The notes below the pieces were generated by a model. It worked only from the letters and a program-made list of their open reading frames with translations. It made no database searches and was not told the DNA's origin. Position numbers and translations under genes: made by a program. A stretch of DNA of 64,000 nucleotides from Ciceribacter sp. L1K22 (GTDB lineage Bacteria > Pseudomonadota > Alphaproteobacteria > Rhizobiales > Rhizobiaceae), in the NCBI RefSeq assembly GCF_017599385.1, contig NZ_JAGFPK010000002.1, forward strand, positions 899,661 through 963,660, given 5' to 3'. Shown here one piece after another: positions 11,734 through 20,662 of this stretch (the stretch's first letter is position 1; each line of letters opens with the position of its first letter).

Positions 11734-12819
11734 ATGCGTATCTGGATTGTTGAAACGGGCCTTCAAGGCGTTACTAACCAATGCATGGGTCTCGCGCGGG
11801 CTATCGCGACCCGCATTCCCTCCGAGATCGTCATCGTTCGAAAGACGATAAGGAGCAAGCGTATCCGCCCGTTGATCAACTGGGCACTGAACCACGGCTT
11901 CATCGGCTCGTCTCGGAACGATCTTCTGTCCCGCATTCTTGAATATCTGCTTTACAGAGGAACAACACTCAGGCTCGAAAAGCCGGATGTCGTCATAACT
12001 GCCCTTGCGCGTTCCGAATATACGGCTGCGCTCTTCGGCGGACAGCAAGGTGCCTTTACGATCCACATTGGCTGGCCGCTCAATCTCCCGGCATCCCGTT
12101 TTGACTTTCTCGCGCTGATCGCCGAAGAGAACGTCGATACAGGCTGCACGCCGCACGTCAAACTGCCCATCTACCCGACACCCGTCTTGCGTCGCGACAT
12201 CGACAGCATGTCCACTAAGAACCTTGCCGACCAAAAGCGACGATGGGCGGTATTGATCGGTGGAGATGGAGCAGGATACCGATATACCAAGACGGACTGG
12301 GACCAAATAGCGAGCGGTCTGACGCAATTGGCAACGCGCCTTGACGCACGCCTTCTCGTCACGACGTCGCGTCGAACGGGCAACGACACTGAAAGGCGAT
12401 TGTCCTCGGCTTTTCCGGCGTCGGTTTTCGAACAAGCTGTTTGGTATGGCAGCAACCCTGAAGCGGTTATTTCCACCTATCTTGCAAAATGCGAACTTGT
12501 CTTTTGCACGGCTGACAGCCGTTCCATGGTCGCTGACGCCATCGCCGCGGGCCGCCCCGTCTACGCGATCGATCATCCCGACGCAGCAAAGGACGCGATC
12601 CACCAAAAGTTCCTTGCCATCCATGAACAAACTCAACGCCTTCGCGCCATAGATGTTGGTCGCCTGGGGCAGATTGACGTTGATGCAGACCTTCTTCACC
12701 ACTTCAAACCCCTGCCAAGCTGCTGGTCGGAAGAGTTTCTCGAGGCTCTCTTCAAAACCGACTTCCCTCGACGATTCCTCACAGACAGCACGTCCTATCG
12801 CGTCGACCAGCGGCATTGA
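11734..12819 (+). CDS. ELM1/DUF1022 family protein (GT-B-like)
   Basis: This 361-residue protein belongs to the ELM1/DUF1022 group (Mito_fiss_Elm1), named after a plant mitochondrial fission factor but widespread in proteobacteria. It has no transmembrane segment. Features typical of the family include an early glycine-rich segment (ETGLQGVTNQ), a mid-protein GGDGAGYRYT loop and a late ADSRSMVADAIAAG region, a layout resembling GT-B glycosyltransferases. The frame extends 22 codons upstream, but the ATG at 11734 is preceded by a plausible ribosome site. The gene points towards sdhA (67-bp gap) and is divergent from the pyruvyl-transferase gene. Its biochemical activity is not established. Confidence 0.78.
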   Translation: MRIWIVETGLQGVTNQCMGLARAIATRIPSEIVIVRKTIRSKRIRPLINWALNHGFIGSSRNDLLSRILEYLLYRGTTLRLEKPDVVITALARSEYTAALFGGQQGAFTIHIGWPLNLPASRFDFLALIAEENVDTGCTPHVKLPIYPTPVLRRDIDSMSTKNLADQKRRWAVLIGGDGAGYRYTKTDWDQIASGLTQLATRLDARLLVTTSRRTGNDTERRLSSAFPASVFEQAVWYGSNPEAVISTYLAKCELVFCTADSRSMVADAIAAGRPVYAIDHPDAAKDAIHQKFLAIHEQTQRLRAIDVGRLGQIDVDADLLHHFKPLPSCWSEEFLEALFKTDFPRRFLTDSTSYRVDQRH

Positions 12820-12885
12820 GACGAGACGGCGCAAATGTTTGGCAGCCAGTCTGCATTTGCTTCCAGCCTTTGCGCAGCAACTCCA

Positions 12886-14727
12886 TCAGTACACACGAGC
12901 CTTGGGCTCAATCTTCTTCGGATCGATGCCATCAGCGATCAAGTCGGTGTGAACCGGTCGATAATCTAGCTTGACGTCGCCCGCTTCCGAAACCCACGCC
13001 AGCGTATGCTTGCGCCAGTTCACATCGTCGCGGCCACCCAACGGGCCGGTCGCGTAATCCTCACGGGCGTGCGAGCCGCGGCTTTCCTTGCGGGCTTCAG
13101 CGCCATAGACCGTGGTAATGGCGTTCGCCATAAGGTTATGCAGTTCCAGCGTTTCGACGAGATCCGAGTTCCAGATCATCGAACGGTCGGTCACCTTTAC
13201 GTCCGGCAGCTCCTTCCAGATCGCCGAAAGGCGCTTGCAACCCGATTCCAGCGACTCTTGCGTGCGGAAGACCGCGGCATCCTCCTGCATGGCCCGCTGC
13301 ATCTTGTCCCGCAGCACGGCGGTAGGGGTAGAACCGCTGGCGTGCCGCAGACCGTCGAAACGCTCCATGATTTTGTCGCACGCTGTGGTGTTGAGAGCGG
13401 GAATCGGCTCCGACTTGTCAATGATCTGACCGGCGCGAATTGCAGCTGCGCGGCCGAACACGACCAAGTCGATGAGCGAGTTGGAGCCCAGTCGGTTTGC
13501 ACCATGAACGGATGCACAGCCCGCCTCACCGACAGCCATCAGACCGGGAGCAATACGCTCGGGATTGGCGCTGTCGGCGTTCAACACCTCGCCCCAATAG
13601 TTCGTCGGAATGCCGCCCATGTTGTAGTGAACCGTCGGCAGGACTGGGATCGGCTCGCGCGTCACGTCGACACCCGCAAAAATTTTGGCCGATTCGGAAA
13701 TTCCCGGCAGACGCTCGTGCAAAACGGCCGGATCCAGGTGGTCGAGATGCAGGAAGATGTGGTCCTTGTTCTTGCCGACGCCGCGGCCTTCACGGATTTC
13801 CATCGTCATGCAACGCGAAACCACGTCACGCGAGGCGAGGTCCTTCGCGGAGGGCGCATAACGCTCCATAAAGCGCTCGCCCTCGGAATTGACGAGGTAA
13901 CCGCCTTCGCCGCGCGCACCCTCGGTAATCAGACAGCCAGCGCCATAGATGCCCGTCGGATGGAACTGGACGAATTCCATGTCCTGTAGCGGAAGGCCGG
14001 CGCGCGCGATCATGCCGCCGCCGTCGCCGGTGCAGGTGTGAGCCGAAGTCGCCGAGAAATAGGCGCGGCCATAGCCACCGGTCGCCAGCACCACCATCTT
14101 GGCCGCGAAACGATGGATCGTGCCATCGTCAAGGTTCCAGGCGACGACGCCTGTGCAGCGACCGTCATCCGACATGATCAGATCGAGTGCGAAATACTCG
14201 ATGAAGAATTCGGCATTGTTGCGCAGCGATTGGCCATAAAGCGTGTGCAGGATGGCGTGGCCAGTACGGTCGGCAGCGGCGCAGGTACGCTGTACCGGAG
14301 GGCCGTCGCCATAGTTCTGCATGTGGCCGCCGAACGGGCGCTGATAGATCTTGCCTTCCTCATTACGGGAGAAAGGAACGCCGTAATGCTCCAACTCATA
14401 GACAGCCTTCGGCGCTTCCATGGCCAAATACTGCATGGCGTCAACGTCACCAAGCCAGTCGGAACCCTTGACAGTGTCGTACAGATGCCACTGCCAGCAA
14501 TCCGGCGTCATGTTGTTGAGCGATGCTGCGATGCCGCCCTGCGCCGCGACGGTATGGGAGCGGGTCGGGAAGACCTTGGTGATGCAAGCCGTCTTGAAGC
14601 CCTGTTCGGCCATGCCGAGCGTCGCGCGGAGTCCTGCGCCACCGGCACCAACCACAATAACGTCATAGGAATGATCAACGTAGGTGTACGCCTTGCCGTT
14701 GACAGCGGGAGAAGATGAGCTTGCCAT
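12886..14727 (-). CDS. sdhA: Succinate dehydrogenase flavoprotein subunit
   Basis: This 613-residue flavoprotein of complex II oxidises succinate to fumarate. It has the FAD Rossmann motif [11 protein letters not shown] and the covalent FAD histidine in [10 protein letters not shown] (H58). A capping domain carries [11 protein letters not shown], and a C-terminal helical domain follows. It starts 6 bp after sdhD, consistent with an sdhCDA message. The gene ends next to a convergent ELM1-like gene rather than running into sdhB as in the classic sdhCDAB order. No intrinsic terminator is obvious in the 66-bp gap. Confidence 0.97.
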   Translation of the reverse strand: MASSSSPAVNGKAYTYVDHSYDVIVVGAGGAGLRATLGMAEQGFKTACITKVFPTRSHTVAAQGGIAASLNNMTPDCWQWHLYDTVKGSDWLGDVDAMQYLAMEAPKAVYELEHYGVPFSRNEEGKIYQRPFGGHMQNYGDGPPVQRTCAAADRTGHAILHTLYGQSLRNNAEFFIEYFALDLIMSDDGRCTGVVAWNLDDGTIHRFAAKMVVLATGGYGRAYFSATSAHTCTGDGGGMIARAGLPLQDMEFVQFHPTGIYGAGCLITEGARGEGGYLVNSEGERFMERYAPSAKDLASRDVVSRCMTMEIREGRGVGKNKDHIFLHLDHLDPAVLHERLPGISESAKIFAGVDVTREPIPVLPTVHYNMGGIPTNYWGEVLNADSANPERIAPGLMAVGEAGCASVHGANRLGSNSLIDLVVFGRAAAIRAGQIIDKSEPIPALNTTACDKIMERFDGLRHASGSTPTAVLRDKMQRAMQEDAAVFRTQESLESGCKRLSAIWKELPDVKVTDRSMIWNSDLVETLELHNLMANAITTVYGAEARKESRGSHAREDYATGPLGGRDDVNWRKHTLAWVSEAGDVKLDYRPVHTDLIADGIDPKKIEPKARVY

Positions 14728-14733
14728 GATGAA

Positions 14734-15114
14734 TTATCCTACGAACGCGATCTTCAGGATGGCGAAAAGACAGAGGCCGCCAACCAGAAGCGCGAAGAAA
14801 GTGTTCAGCATCAAAAGCAGAACCTTGATGCCTTCAGCGTGGATATAGTCCTCGATGATAACCTGCATACCGAGCTTCATATGAATTAGACCGGAAATCA
14901 GCACGAAGGCCATGAGCACGGCCACGATCGGATTAGCGAGAGAAGCGACGACATCCTGGTAGGGTGCGCCGACATGCACGAGCAGGAAGAGGACGAAGAA
15001 GATAATGAGCGGGACATTGGCAACCGCTGTCAGTCTCTGTCGCCAGAAATGTTCCGTTCCGTCCTTTGCGGAACCGAGCCCGCGGACTTTTGAAAGGGGA
15101 GTACGCATTTCCAT
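14734..15114 (-). CDS. sdhD: Succinate dehydrogenase membrane anchor subunit
   Basis: This 126-residue small membrane anchor of complex II has three predicted transmembrane helices (about 34-50, 60-80 and 98-122). The second carries the conserved [17 protein letters not shown] segment, which supplies haem and quinone contacts. It lies 15 bp after sdhC and 6 bp before sdhA. A second in-frame ATG two codons in (15108) could be the start instead. Confidence 0.94.
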   Translation of the reverse strand: MEMRTPLSKVRGLGSAKDGTEHFWRQRLTAVANVPLIIFFVLFLLVHVGAPYQDVVASLANPIVAVLMAFVLISGLIHMKLGMQVIIEDYIHAEGIKVLLLMLNTFFALLVGGLCLFAILKIAFVG

Positions 15115-15129
15115 GAAGAACGGCCCTTT

Positions 15130-15522
15130 TTAGCGGATGAGATAGCCAATGACCCAGATCAAGATCGTCAGAACGACAGAACCGGCGAGTGTTGCCTTGG
15201 CAAGCCGGGTTGAGAATTCCTTTTCGAATCCGTAGCCCAGATCCCACATAAAGTGGCGAATACCGCCCAGCATGTGATGGACAAGCGCCCAAGTATACCC
15301 GAACAACACCAATCGGCCGAGGATCGTACCAAACGCCCAGTTGACCCATTCGAAATAGCTTGCTCCCGTGGAGGCAGCGATAAGCCACCAGGCAACCAGA
15401 ATGGTACCAAAATACAGCGCCCCGCCTGTGATGCGATGCATTATCGACATCACCATCGTGGGGATAGGCTTGTAAATTTGAAGATGCGGCGACAGGGGCC
15501 GGTTTTTTGTCACATTCGCCAT
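15130..15522 (-). CDS. sdhC: Succinate dehydrogenase cytochrome b556 subunit
   Basis: This 130-residue cytochrome b556 anchor has the family pattern SPHLQIYKP at the N-terminus, SIMHRITGG at the start of helix 1, and the haem-ligand region LVHHMLGGIRHFMWD in helix 2. Three transmembrane helices are evident. It is first in the sdhCDA series. Its promoter should lie in the 286-bp gap upstream, shared with a divergently transcribed small secreted protein gene. Confidence 0.95.
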   Translation of the reverse strand: MANVTKNRPLSPHLQIYKPIPTMVMSIMHRITGGALYFGTILVAWWLIAASTGASYFEWVNWAFGTILGRLVLFGYTWALVHHMLGGIRHFMWDLGYGFEKEFSTRLAKATLAGSVVLTILIWVIGYLIR

Positions 15523-15808
15523 CTAAACCTCGCGGCGTCTCGATGCGGTCCGAGATTTCGGACATTTCGGTAGCAAGTCACCAAGCTTTTGGTGCATCGC
15601 ATCAGGGGGACGTTTAATCCCCGATCCCCTCGACGACAAGCACATTCGCCTGACGATTTCAATTTAATCGATTCGAGTGAATAGAACTTTAGCCTCACAC
15701 TCCACCGACCTAGTCTTTACGAAAAAACCCAGCAAGTGGATGACTTTAGCAACCATATCCTGCATGGTGGCTTAACATTTTGTTAACCCTCAGTTAGAGG
15801 TCAGACCC
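15523..15808. other. Divergent intergenic region, sdhC / small secreted protein
   Basis: This 286-bp gene-free stretch separates sdhC (minus) from the small secreted protein gene (plus). A weak sigma-70-like arrangement (CTTGTC, 17 bases, TTAAAC) can be read on the minus strand about 100 bp upstream of sdhC, but the -10 match is poor. The right end holds a CtrA-type box, listed separately. I see no RNA gene or terminator hairpin here. Confidence 0.5.
15772..15787 (+). promoter_or_regulatory. CtrA-type box (TTAA-N7-TTAAC)
   Basis: TTAA, seven bases, then TTAAC is an exact match to the published full-length binding pattern of the alphaproteobacterial cell-cycle regulator CtrA. It lies 21 bp upstream of the start codon of the small secreted protein gene. 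A GAGG ribosome site at 15797-15800 lies between box and start. The box is so close to the gene that, if CtrA activates from a -35 position, the 5' leader would be almost absent; repression is the alternative. Confidence 0.6.
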
Positions 15809-16150
15809 ATGCGCCTATCTTACTTTGCCGTTCTGTCGCTGGCCGTCATGTGTTTCTTGACAGCACCAATGACCGCAATGGCTACTGAGCGGCATGGACA
15901 CCTTCACCGCGACGTGGCGGGCGGCAACGGTCTGCCGTCCGTCATCAAAGGTCTCGGCACATTCTCAGGTGCTATTTCTGCGACACGGATTAAGGGCAAC
16001 GGTATCTATTTCTCTGTCCAGGCCTCGCCGCCGGCGATACCGCCCGCATACCGCGCTCCAAAGGCACGAATTATCGAGGTGTCCGCAGAGGAAGGCGAAG
16101 CGGCCTGTTCATTCGAAGCCGGCGTATGCGTCATTCGTCCGGCAAACTGA
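15809..16150 (+). CDS. Small secreted protein of unknown function
   Basis: This 113-residue protein is not recognised. It has a clear Sec signal peptide, with a short basic start, a hydrophobic core to about residue 20 and a likely cut after MTAMA (25-26). The mature part has a His-rich start (ERHGHLHRD), a Gly-rich middle and a proline run (ASPPAIPPAYRAP). Two cysteines near the end (EAACSFEAGVCV) are spaced to form a small disulphide loop. It is probably periplasmic or outer-membrane associated. The start is supported by GAGG at 15797-15800, and a CtrA-type box lies just upstream. Confidence 0.7.
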   Translation: MRLSYFAVLSLAVMCFLTAPMTAMATERHGHLHRDVAGGNGLPSVIKGLGTFSGAISATRIKGNGIYFSVQASPPAIPPAYRAPKARIIEVSAEEGEAACSFEAGVCVIRPAN

Positions 16151-16172
16151 ACGCTCAAGACGTATTAGCAGC

Positions 16173-16817
16173 CTAACTGAAGCGCCATACTGTTGTCTTC
16201 TTAACCTCACTATCCTCAAGCACGCGACTGACCGGTACCTCGTATACCGCAACGGCGGCGAGTCTGGTCTTCGGTAGATAGGTACGTCCCGGATCGCCCA
16301 CCAGAATCTCGACACCTTTCGCTGCGAGGTATTCGAACCATGAGACTATCCGGCCTGCCAGCGCAGCGTCGTAGAAAACATCACCGGCTAGAACAACGTC
16401 GAAATCAACATCTTTTCCCAGCAAGTCATCGCTCGAAAAGGTAACGGAAACATCGTTCAGAGAACAGTTCAGTTTTGTCGCCGATCGCGACCAAGGATCA
16501 ATATCCGACGCCGTTACGTCGGAGGCGCCCGCAACTGCGGCCGCAATGGCCACAAGACCGGACCCGCTTGCAAAATCGAGTACTTTCTTTCCTCGAACCT
16601 TCTCCGGATGATCAAGAAGGTAGCGGGCCAAACCCTGGCCGCCTGCCCAGGCAAAGGCCCAGAAGGGTGGCGGAAGACCGATCGCCTCGAGGTCCTCTTC
16701 CGTTTTCTGCCAGAGATCGTGAACCTCACTGGCCAGATGAAGCTGAATTTCCGGTACATGCGGGGGCGACAGCACGCTAGTGTTACCCAGAATGAACCGC
16801 TCCGGCTCTGTTCTCAT
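16173..16817 (-). CDS. Protein lysine methyltransferase, ETF-beta (METTL20) type
   Basis: This 214-residue seven-beta-strand SAM-dependent methyltransferase resembles the METTL20/ETFBKMT group, whose human and Agrobacterium members methylate lysines of electron-transfer flavoprotein beta, and more distantly PrmA. The SAM-binding loop is VLDFASGSGLVAIAA, the acidic residue after beta-2 is in ASDIDPWS, and the post-I motif DVVLAGDVFYD matches the family (DxFY). The open frame runs 83 codons further, but that part overlaps the EVE gene; ATG 16817 leaves a 7-bp gap to it. It is last in the tsaD-gpsA-yciI-EVE series. The substrate is inferred from the family. Confidence 0.8.
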   Translation of the reverse strand: MRTEPERFILGNTSVLSPPHVPEIQLHLASEVHDLWQKTEEDLEAIGLPPPFWAFAWAGGQGLARYLLDHPEKVRGKKVLDFASGSGLVAIAAAVAGASDVTASDIDPWSRSATKLNCSLNDVSVTFSSDDLLGKDVDFDVVLAGDVFYDAALAGRIVSWFEYLAAKGVEILVGDPGRTYLPKTRLAAVAVYEVPVSRVLEDSEVKKTTVWRFS

Positions 16818-16824
16818 AGACAGG

Positions 16825-17256
16825 TCAGCGCGGCGGGTTGTCGAGACCGCCCATTCGGCAAACCTCGATATACTCATCGTCCGTAACGGGTTGCACGGAA
16901 AGCCGCATGGACGTGACGAGCGACATTTTCGCAAGCTTTGGATTGGCCTTGATGTCTTTGAGGCTAACTGGCTTCGGCATGTCGCACACTGCGCGGATGT
17001 CGACACAATCCCAACGCGCGTCTCCGTCGGCGGTCGAGTCGGGATGGGAAAGAGCGCACACCTCAACGATACCGACGATTTCTAGGCCCTCGTTTGAGTG
17101 GTAGAAAAAGCCTTTGTCTCCAAGTTTCATGGCCCGCATGTTGTTGCGCGCAAGATAGTTTCGCACGCCAGACCATTCCTCGCCGGCCTCACCTTTGGCC
17201 TTCTGCATCTCCCATGACCATTTGAAGGGTTCGGATTTGTAGAGCCAGAAAGCCAT
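16825..17256 (-). CDS. EVE-domain protein
   Basis: This 143-residue single EVE domain is a PUA-like fold that reads modified bases. It has the family pattern at the N-terminus (WLYKSEPFKWSW), GVRNYLARNNMR, and GFFYHSNEG, which frames the binding pocket. Bacterial homologues are common as stand-alone housekeeping proteins of uncertain ligand. Here it lies 3 bp after a YciI-like gene and 7 bp before the methyltransferase gene, so it is part of a tight operon rather than a defence island. Confidence 0.88.
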   Translation of the reverse strand: MAFWLYKSEPFKWSWEMQKAKGEAGEEWSGVRNYLARNNMRAMKLGDKGFFYHSNEGLEIVGIVEVCALSHPDSTADGDARWDCVDIRAVCDMPKPVSLKDIKANPKLAKMSLVTSMRLSVQPVTDDEYIEVCRMGGLDNPPR

Positions 17257-17259
17257 CTC

Positions 17260-17553
17260 TTACGCCTCCGGATTGTTGAACACCCAGTTGTAGGGTTTGA
17301 TCTCCACCTTGTCGAACAATCCGGCCTTGGCATAGGGATCTGCCTCCGAGATGGTCCGCGCCGCCTCAATGTTTTCGGCCGAAACGATCACGAGGCTACC
17401 ACATGGTTTTCCATCCGGATCGAGGAACGGGCCGGCGATCTTTAGCGTACCAGCGGTATTCAGCGCGTTCAGCCATTCGACATGGGCCGGACGTGTGTCC
17501 ATCCTGACGTTGAGATGCCCAGGTTTATCCGTGCAGAGAAAAGCAAACAGCAT
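17260..17553 (-). CDS. YciI-like protein
   Basis: This 97-residue protein belongs to the YciI/YCII ferredoxin-like-fold family, with MLFAFLCTDKPGH at the N-terminus, a conserved His-Asp region (RMDTRPAHVEWL) and the AGPFLDPDGKPCGS turn. The ATG at 17553 follows a good GGAAG ribosome site; the frame extends eight codons further upstream but without one. It sits between gpsA and the EVE gene in a tight minus-strand operon. YciI proteins are thought to act as small dehalogenase-like or oxidoreductase-like enzymes, but the reaction here is unknown. Confidence 0.88.
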   Translation of the reverse strand: MLFAFLCTDKPGHLNVRMDTRPAHVEWLNALNTAGTLKIAGPFLDPDGKPCGSLVIVSAENIEAARTISEADPYAKAGLFDKVEIKPYNWVFNNPEA

Positions 17554-17573
17554 TCTATCTTCCTTCAACTGTA

Positions 17574-18563
17574 TCATTCGGTCGTGATCGGCCGAGTCAT
17601 CAATTGTTCGATTGCAGACGGTATATCCAATCGACCGTCGATGACGGCAGCCACGGCATCCGTAATTGGCATCGCGACTGACAGTCCGTCCGCAAGGCGC
17701 GCTGCGACCGTGGCGGTAAAAGCACCTTCGACGAGAATTCCGCTCGAGAAATCGATGGCGTCACCATGCCCGAGAGAAATGCCGAAGCGAAGATTGCGGG
17801 ACTGATGGCTTGTCGCCGTCAACACAAGATCGCCCAGTCCAGACAACCCCGCGACCGTCTCCGGCCTGCCACCCTTGGCGGCGACAAATCGAGACATCTC
17901 CGCCAGCCCCCTGGCGATCAGGGCGGCACGCGCGGACTCTCCTAAACCCTTACCCTCCACAATTCCACAGGCGATGGCGAGGACATTCTTGAGCGCTCCG
18001 CCAAGCTGCGCGCCGACGCGATCCGGTGATGCGTACAATCGGAAGGTTCGACTTGAAAGCATCCGTGCCAGATATTCGGCTTTGCCGAGGTCCGTTGCGG
18101 CGAGAACCATGGCTGTTGGAAGACCTTTGGCGATATCGGTGGCAAACCCAGGGCCGGATAACACCGCGATGTCGTGGTTGGGGACTGCCTGCTCAAGGAC
18201 CTCGGTCAACAGGCGCGTCGAGGTCCGGTCGATGCCTTTGGCGCACGTGACAATGCTCGCCTTAGGCGAAAAATAGGGACCGTATTGCAATGCTGCATCC
18301 GCGTGTGCCTGGGATGGGACAGCCATCAGCACGATGTCGGCCTGTTGTAGCACGTCTGGTTCGCTGGAATACTTGAGCGAATCAGGAAGGAGAATGCCGG
18401 GCAGCGCGGCATCGTGAACGCCTTCCATTCCGAGATCTGCCATCAGCGCGGCATCGCGTCCCAAAAGCGTAACGTCTGCTTTGCCTTCCAGCGCGACGAC
18501 AGTTGCAAGTGCGGTACCGAATGCTCCGGCACCGATAATAACAATTTTCGGACGTGTGCTCAT
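17574..18563 (-). CDS. gpsA: Glycerol-3-phosphate dehydrogenase [NAD(P)+]
   Basis: This 329-residue enzyme reduces dihydroxyacetone phosphate to sn-glycerol-3-phosphate for phospholipid synthesis. The NAD(P) loop is [12 protein letters not shown], the catalytic lysine lies in VTCAKGID, and the C-terminal domain has [14 protein letters not shown] and [14 protein letters not shown]. The start at ATG 18563 overlaps the tsaD stop by 4 bp (ATGA), so translation is probably coupled. An upstream extension of the frame is only a shadow of tsaD. Confidence 0.95.
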   Translation of the reverse strand: MSTRPKIVIIGAGAFGTALATVVALEGKADVTLLGRDAALMADLGMEGVHDAALPGILLPDSLKYSSEPDVLQQADIVLMAVPSQAHADAALQYGPYFSPKASIVTCAKGIDRTSTRLLTEVLEQAVPNHDIAVLSGPGFATDIAKGLPTAMVLAATDLGKAEYLARMLSSRTFRLYASPDRVGAQLGGALKNVLAIACGIVEGKGLGESARAALIARGLAEMSRFVAAKGGRPETVAGLSGLGDLVLTATSHQSRNLRFGISLGHGDAIDFSSGILVEGAFTATVAARLADGLSVAMPITDAVAAVIDGRLDIPSAIEQLMTRPITTE

Positions 18564-19657
18564 GCCTTGGCTCCACGCTTGCCATGGCCAAGGACCGATG
18601 GCGTTTCCATGTCCAGCGGCCATCGCGAACGCGGCTGGGTGTCGAGTCCATCTGAGCCGATCCCGAGAGCCATGCGCTCCAGCGCAGCCCAGGCGATCAT
18701 CGCCGCATTGTCCGTACAGAGACGATGCGGCGGCGCAAGGAAGCGGAAACGGTACCGATCGCAAAGGGCCTGCAAGCCGGCTCGAAGTGACTGGTTTGCC
18801 GCGACCCCCCCGGCGACAACAAGCGCTGGCGTGTTATGCATTTCAGGAAATTCCGACCTGAATCGTTCGAGGCCCCGACCAACTCTGTCGTCGAGAGTTC
18901 GTCCGATGGCCCGCTGGAAAGAAGCGCAAATGTCCGACACGTCGCTGTCGGTGATGGGCGCCAGGCTTTCGGCGGCCTGACGCACAGCTGTCTTCAAACC
19001 GGAAAAGGAAAAATCCAGGCGCTTTTCGCCAACGAGTGGGCGAGGAAGGTCGAAACGAAGTGCATTGCCGCTTGCCGCCGCCTTCTCTACTGCCGGTCCA
19101 CCCGGGTACGGAAGACCGAGCAACTTGGCTGTCTTGTCGAACGCCTCTCCAAGCGCATCATCAATGGTCGTGCCCCACCGCTCATAGTCGCCGACACCTC
19201 GCACGAGCACCAATTGGGTGTGTCCGCCCGACACCAGAAGCATGAGGAATGGGAAATGCAACTCGTCCGTCAGGCGCGCTGTCAGCGCATGTCCTTCAAG
19301 ATGATTTATCGCGTAAAGAGGTTTACCGGACGCGCGCGCGATCGCCTTCCCGGTCATCAAGCCGACAATGAGTCCACCGATGAGGCCAGGCCCCGCCGTC
19401 GCAGCAACTGCGTCGATATCGCGCAATGTTGTCCCGGCCCGCTGCAGCGCTTCGTGAACAAGCGTATCGATCGCCTCAACATGAGCACGGGCGGCAATTT
19501 CCGGCACCACGCCGCCATAGGCTGAATGGTCGTCAAGCTGGCTCAGCACAACATCGGACACGATCTCTCCACGACCGTCGGGATGACGCACCACAATGGA
19601 TGCAGCCGTCTCGTCACAGCTGGTTTCGATACCCAGAACACGCAGGAAGGATGCCAT
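18560..19657 (-). CDS. tsaD: tRNA N6-threonylcarbamoyladenosine transferase TsaD
   Basis: This 365-residue ASKHA-fold enzyme transfers the threonylcarbamoyl group to A37 of ANN-decoding tRNAs. It begins [12 protein letters not shown]. The metal-binding histidines are in [10 protein letters not shown], and the nucleotide region has [10 protein letters not shown] and [10 protein letters not shown]. It is the first gene of a minus-strand operon that continues into gpsA with a 4-bp overlap. It is divergent from hemC with a 73-bp gap, so the two operons share a compact promoter region. Confidence 0.96.
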   Translation of the reverse strand: MASFLRVLGIETSCDETAASIVVRHPDGRGEIVSDVVLSQLDDHSAYGGVVPEIAARAHVEAIDTLVHEALQRAGTTLRDIDAVAATAGPGLIGGLIVGLMTGKAIARASGKPLYAINHLEGHALTARLTDELHFPFLMLLVSGGHTQLVLVRGVGDYERWGTTIDDALGEAFDKTAKLLGLPYPGGPAVEKAAASGNALRFDLPRPLVGEKRLDFSFSGLKTAVRQAAESLAPITDSDVSDICASFQRAIGRTLDDRVGRGLERFRSEFPEMHNTPALVVAGGVAANQSLRAGLQALCDRYRFRFLAPPHRLCTDNAAMIAWAALERMALGIGSDGLDTQPRSRWPLDMETPSVLGHGKRGAKA

Positions 19658-19730
19658 TTACGCCGGTCGTCGATTGCGATGAAATTGAAAGACGTTTACG
19701 AGGACAGTCGGTAACAACGGATGAAAGCGG

Positions 19731-20660
19731 ATGCAAACAAAACCTTTTCGCATCGGCACACGCGGCAGCCCGCTAGCGCTCGCCCAGACATACGAGACGC
19801 GGGACAGGCTGATGGCTACCCACGGGCTGCCCGCCGACTCTTTCGAAATCGTGGTTCTTTCCACTGCCGGCGACCGAATTACCGATCGCGCACTATCCGA
19901 AATAGGCGGCAAGGGATTGTTCACCCAGGAACTGGAGGAACAATTGCTGTCGGGCGAGCTAGATCTTGCGGTACACTCGTCCAAGGATATGCCGACCAAA
20001 CTTCAGGATGGGCTTCACCTTTGCGCGTTCCTGCCAAGGGAAGATCCCCGTGACGCTTTTGTCGGACGCACGGCCAAAACCTTGATGGAGCTCCCGCAAG
20101 GCGCAACGATCGGATCATCCTCGCTTCGACGCCAGGCTCTTATCCGCAGGCTTCGTCCCGACATCAATGTCATCACCTTTCGGGGGCTGGTCGATACTCG
20201 GCTGCGCAAGCTGGAGGAGGGTCAGGTCGATGCGACGCTTCTCGCCTATGCGGGACTGCGTAGGCTCGGCAAGCATGATGTTCCGACAGAACTGCTGGAC
20301 CCGGTCGAATTTCCGCCGGCACCGGCACAAGGGGCCATATGCATCGAGAGCCGCGTCGGCGACCCCAGGGTCGAAACCCTCCTCGCGGCCATCAATCATC
20401 GAGAAACCTATGATGCGGTGAGCTGCGAGCGTGGGTTCCTGGCGAGCCTCGACGGATCTTGTCGGACGCCCATAGCCGGATTTGCAACTTGCGACGGCGA
20501 GGATATTCGATTTTCCGGGATGGTTCTGACGCCGGACGGATCGAGCCATCACAGCGTTACAATCGAGGGACGACGCTCGTCGGCGACAGAACTTGGAGTG
20601 GAGGCGGGTCGCCAGATTCGCGAAGTGGCAGGGCCAAGCTTCTTCGCGGCGTGGGGCTGA
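19731..20660 (+). CDS. hemC: Porphobilinogen deaminase (hydroxymethylbilane synthase)
   Basis: This 309-residue enzyme polymerises four porphobilinogens to hydroxymethylbilane in haem and tetrapyrrole synthesis. It has the N-terminal [13 protein letters not shown] motif, the catalytic aspartate region HSSKDMPT, and the dipyrromethane-bearing cysteine in [10 protein letters not shown] (C244). It heads a plus-strand run, with hemD beginning two bases after its stop codon. Length and motifs are normal. Confidence 0.97.
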   Translation: MQTKPFRIGTRGSPLALAQTYETRDRLMATHGLPADSFEIVVLSTAGDRITDRALSEIGGKGLFTQELEEQLLSGELDLAVHSSKDMPTKLQDGLHLCAFLPREDPRDAFVGRTAKTLMELPQGATIGSSSLRRQALIRRLRPDINVITFRGLVDTRLRKLEEGQVDATLLAYAGLRRLGKHDVPTELLDPVEFPPAPAQGAICIESRVGDPRVETLLAAINHRETYDAVSCERGFLASLDGSCRTPIAGFATCDGEDIRFSGMVLTPDGSSHHSVTIEGRRSSATELGVEAGRQIREVAGPSFFAAWG

Positions 20661-20662
20661 GC

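Noticed and set aside
15618..15640. Sigma-70-like promoter for sdhC
   Set aside because: The -35 match (CTTGTC) is acceptable but the -10 (TTAAAC) is poor; it is not listed as a separate feature.
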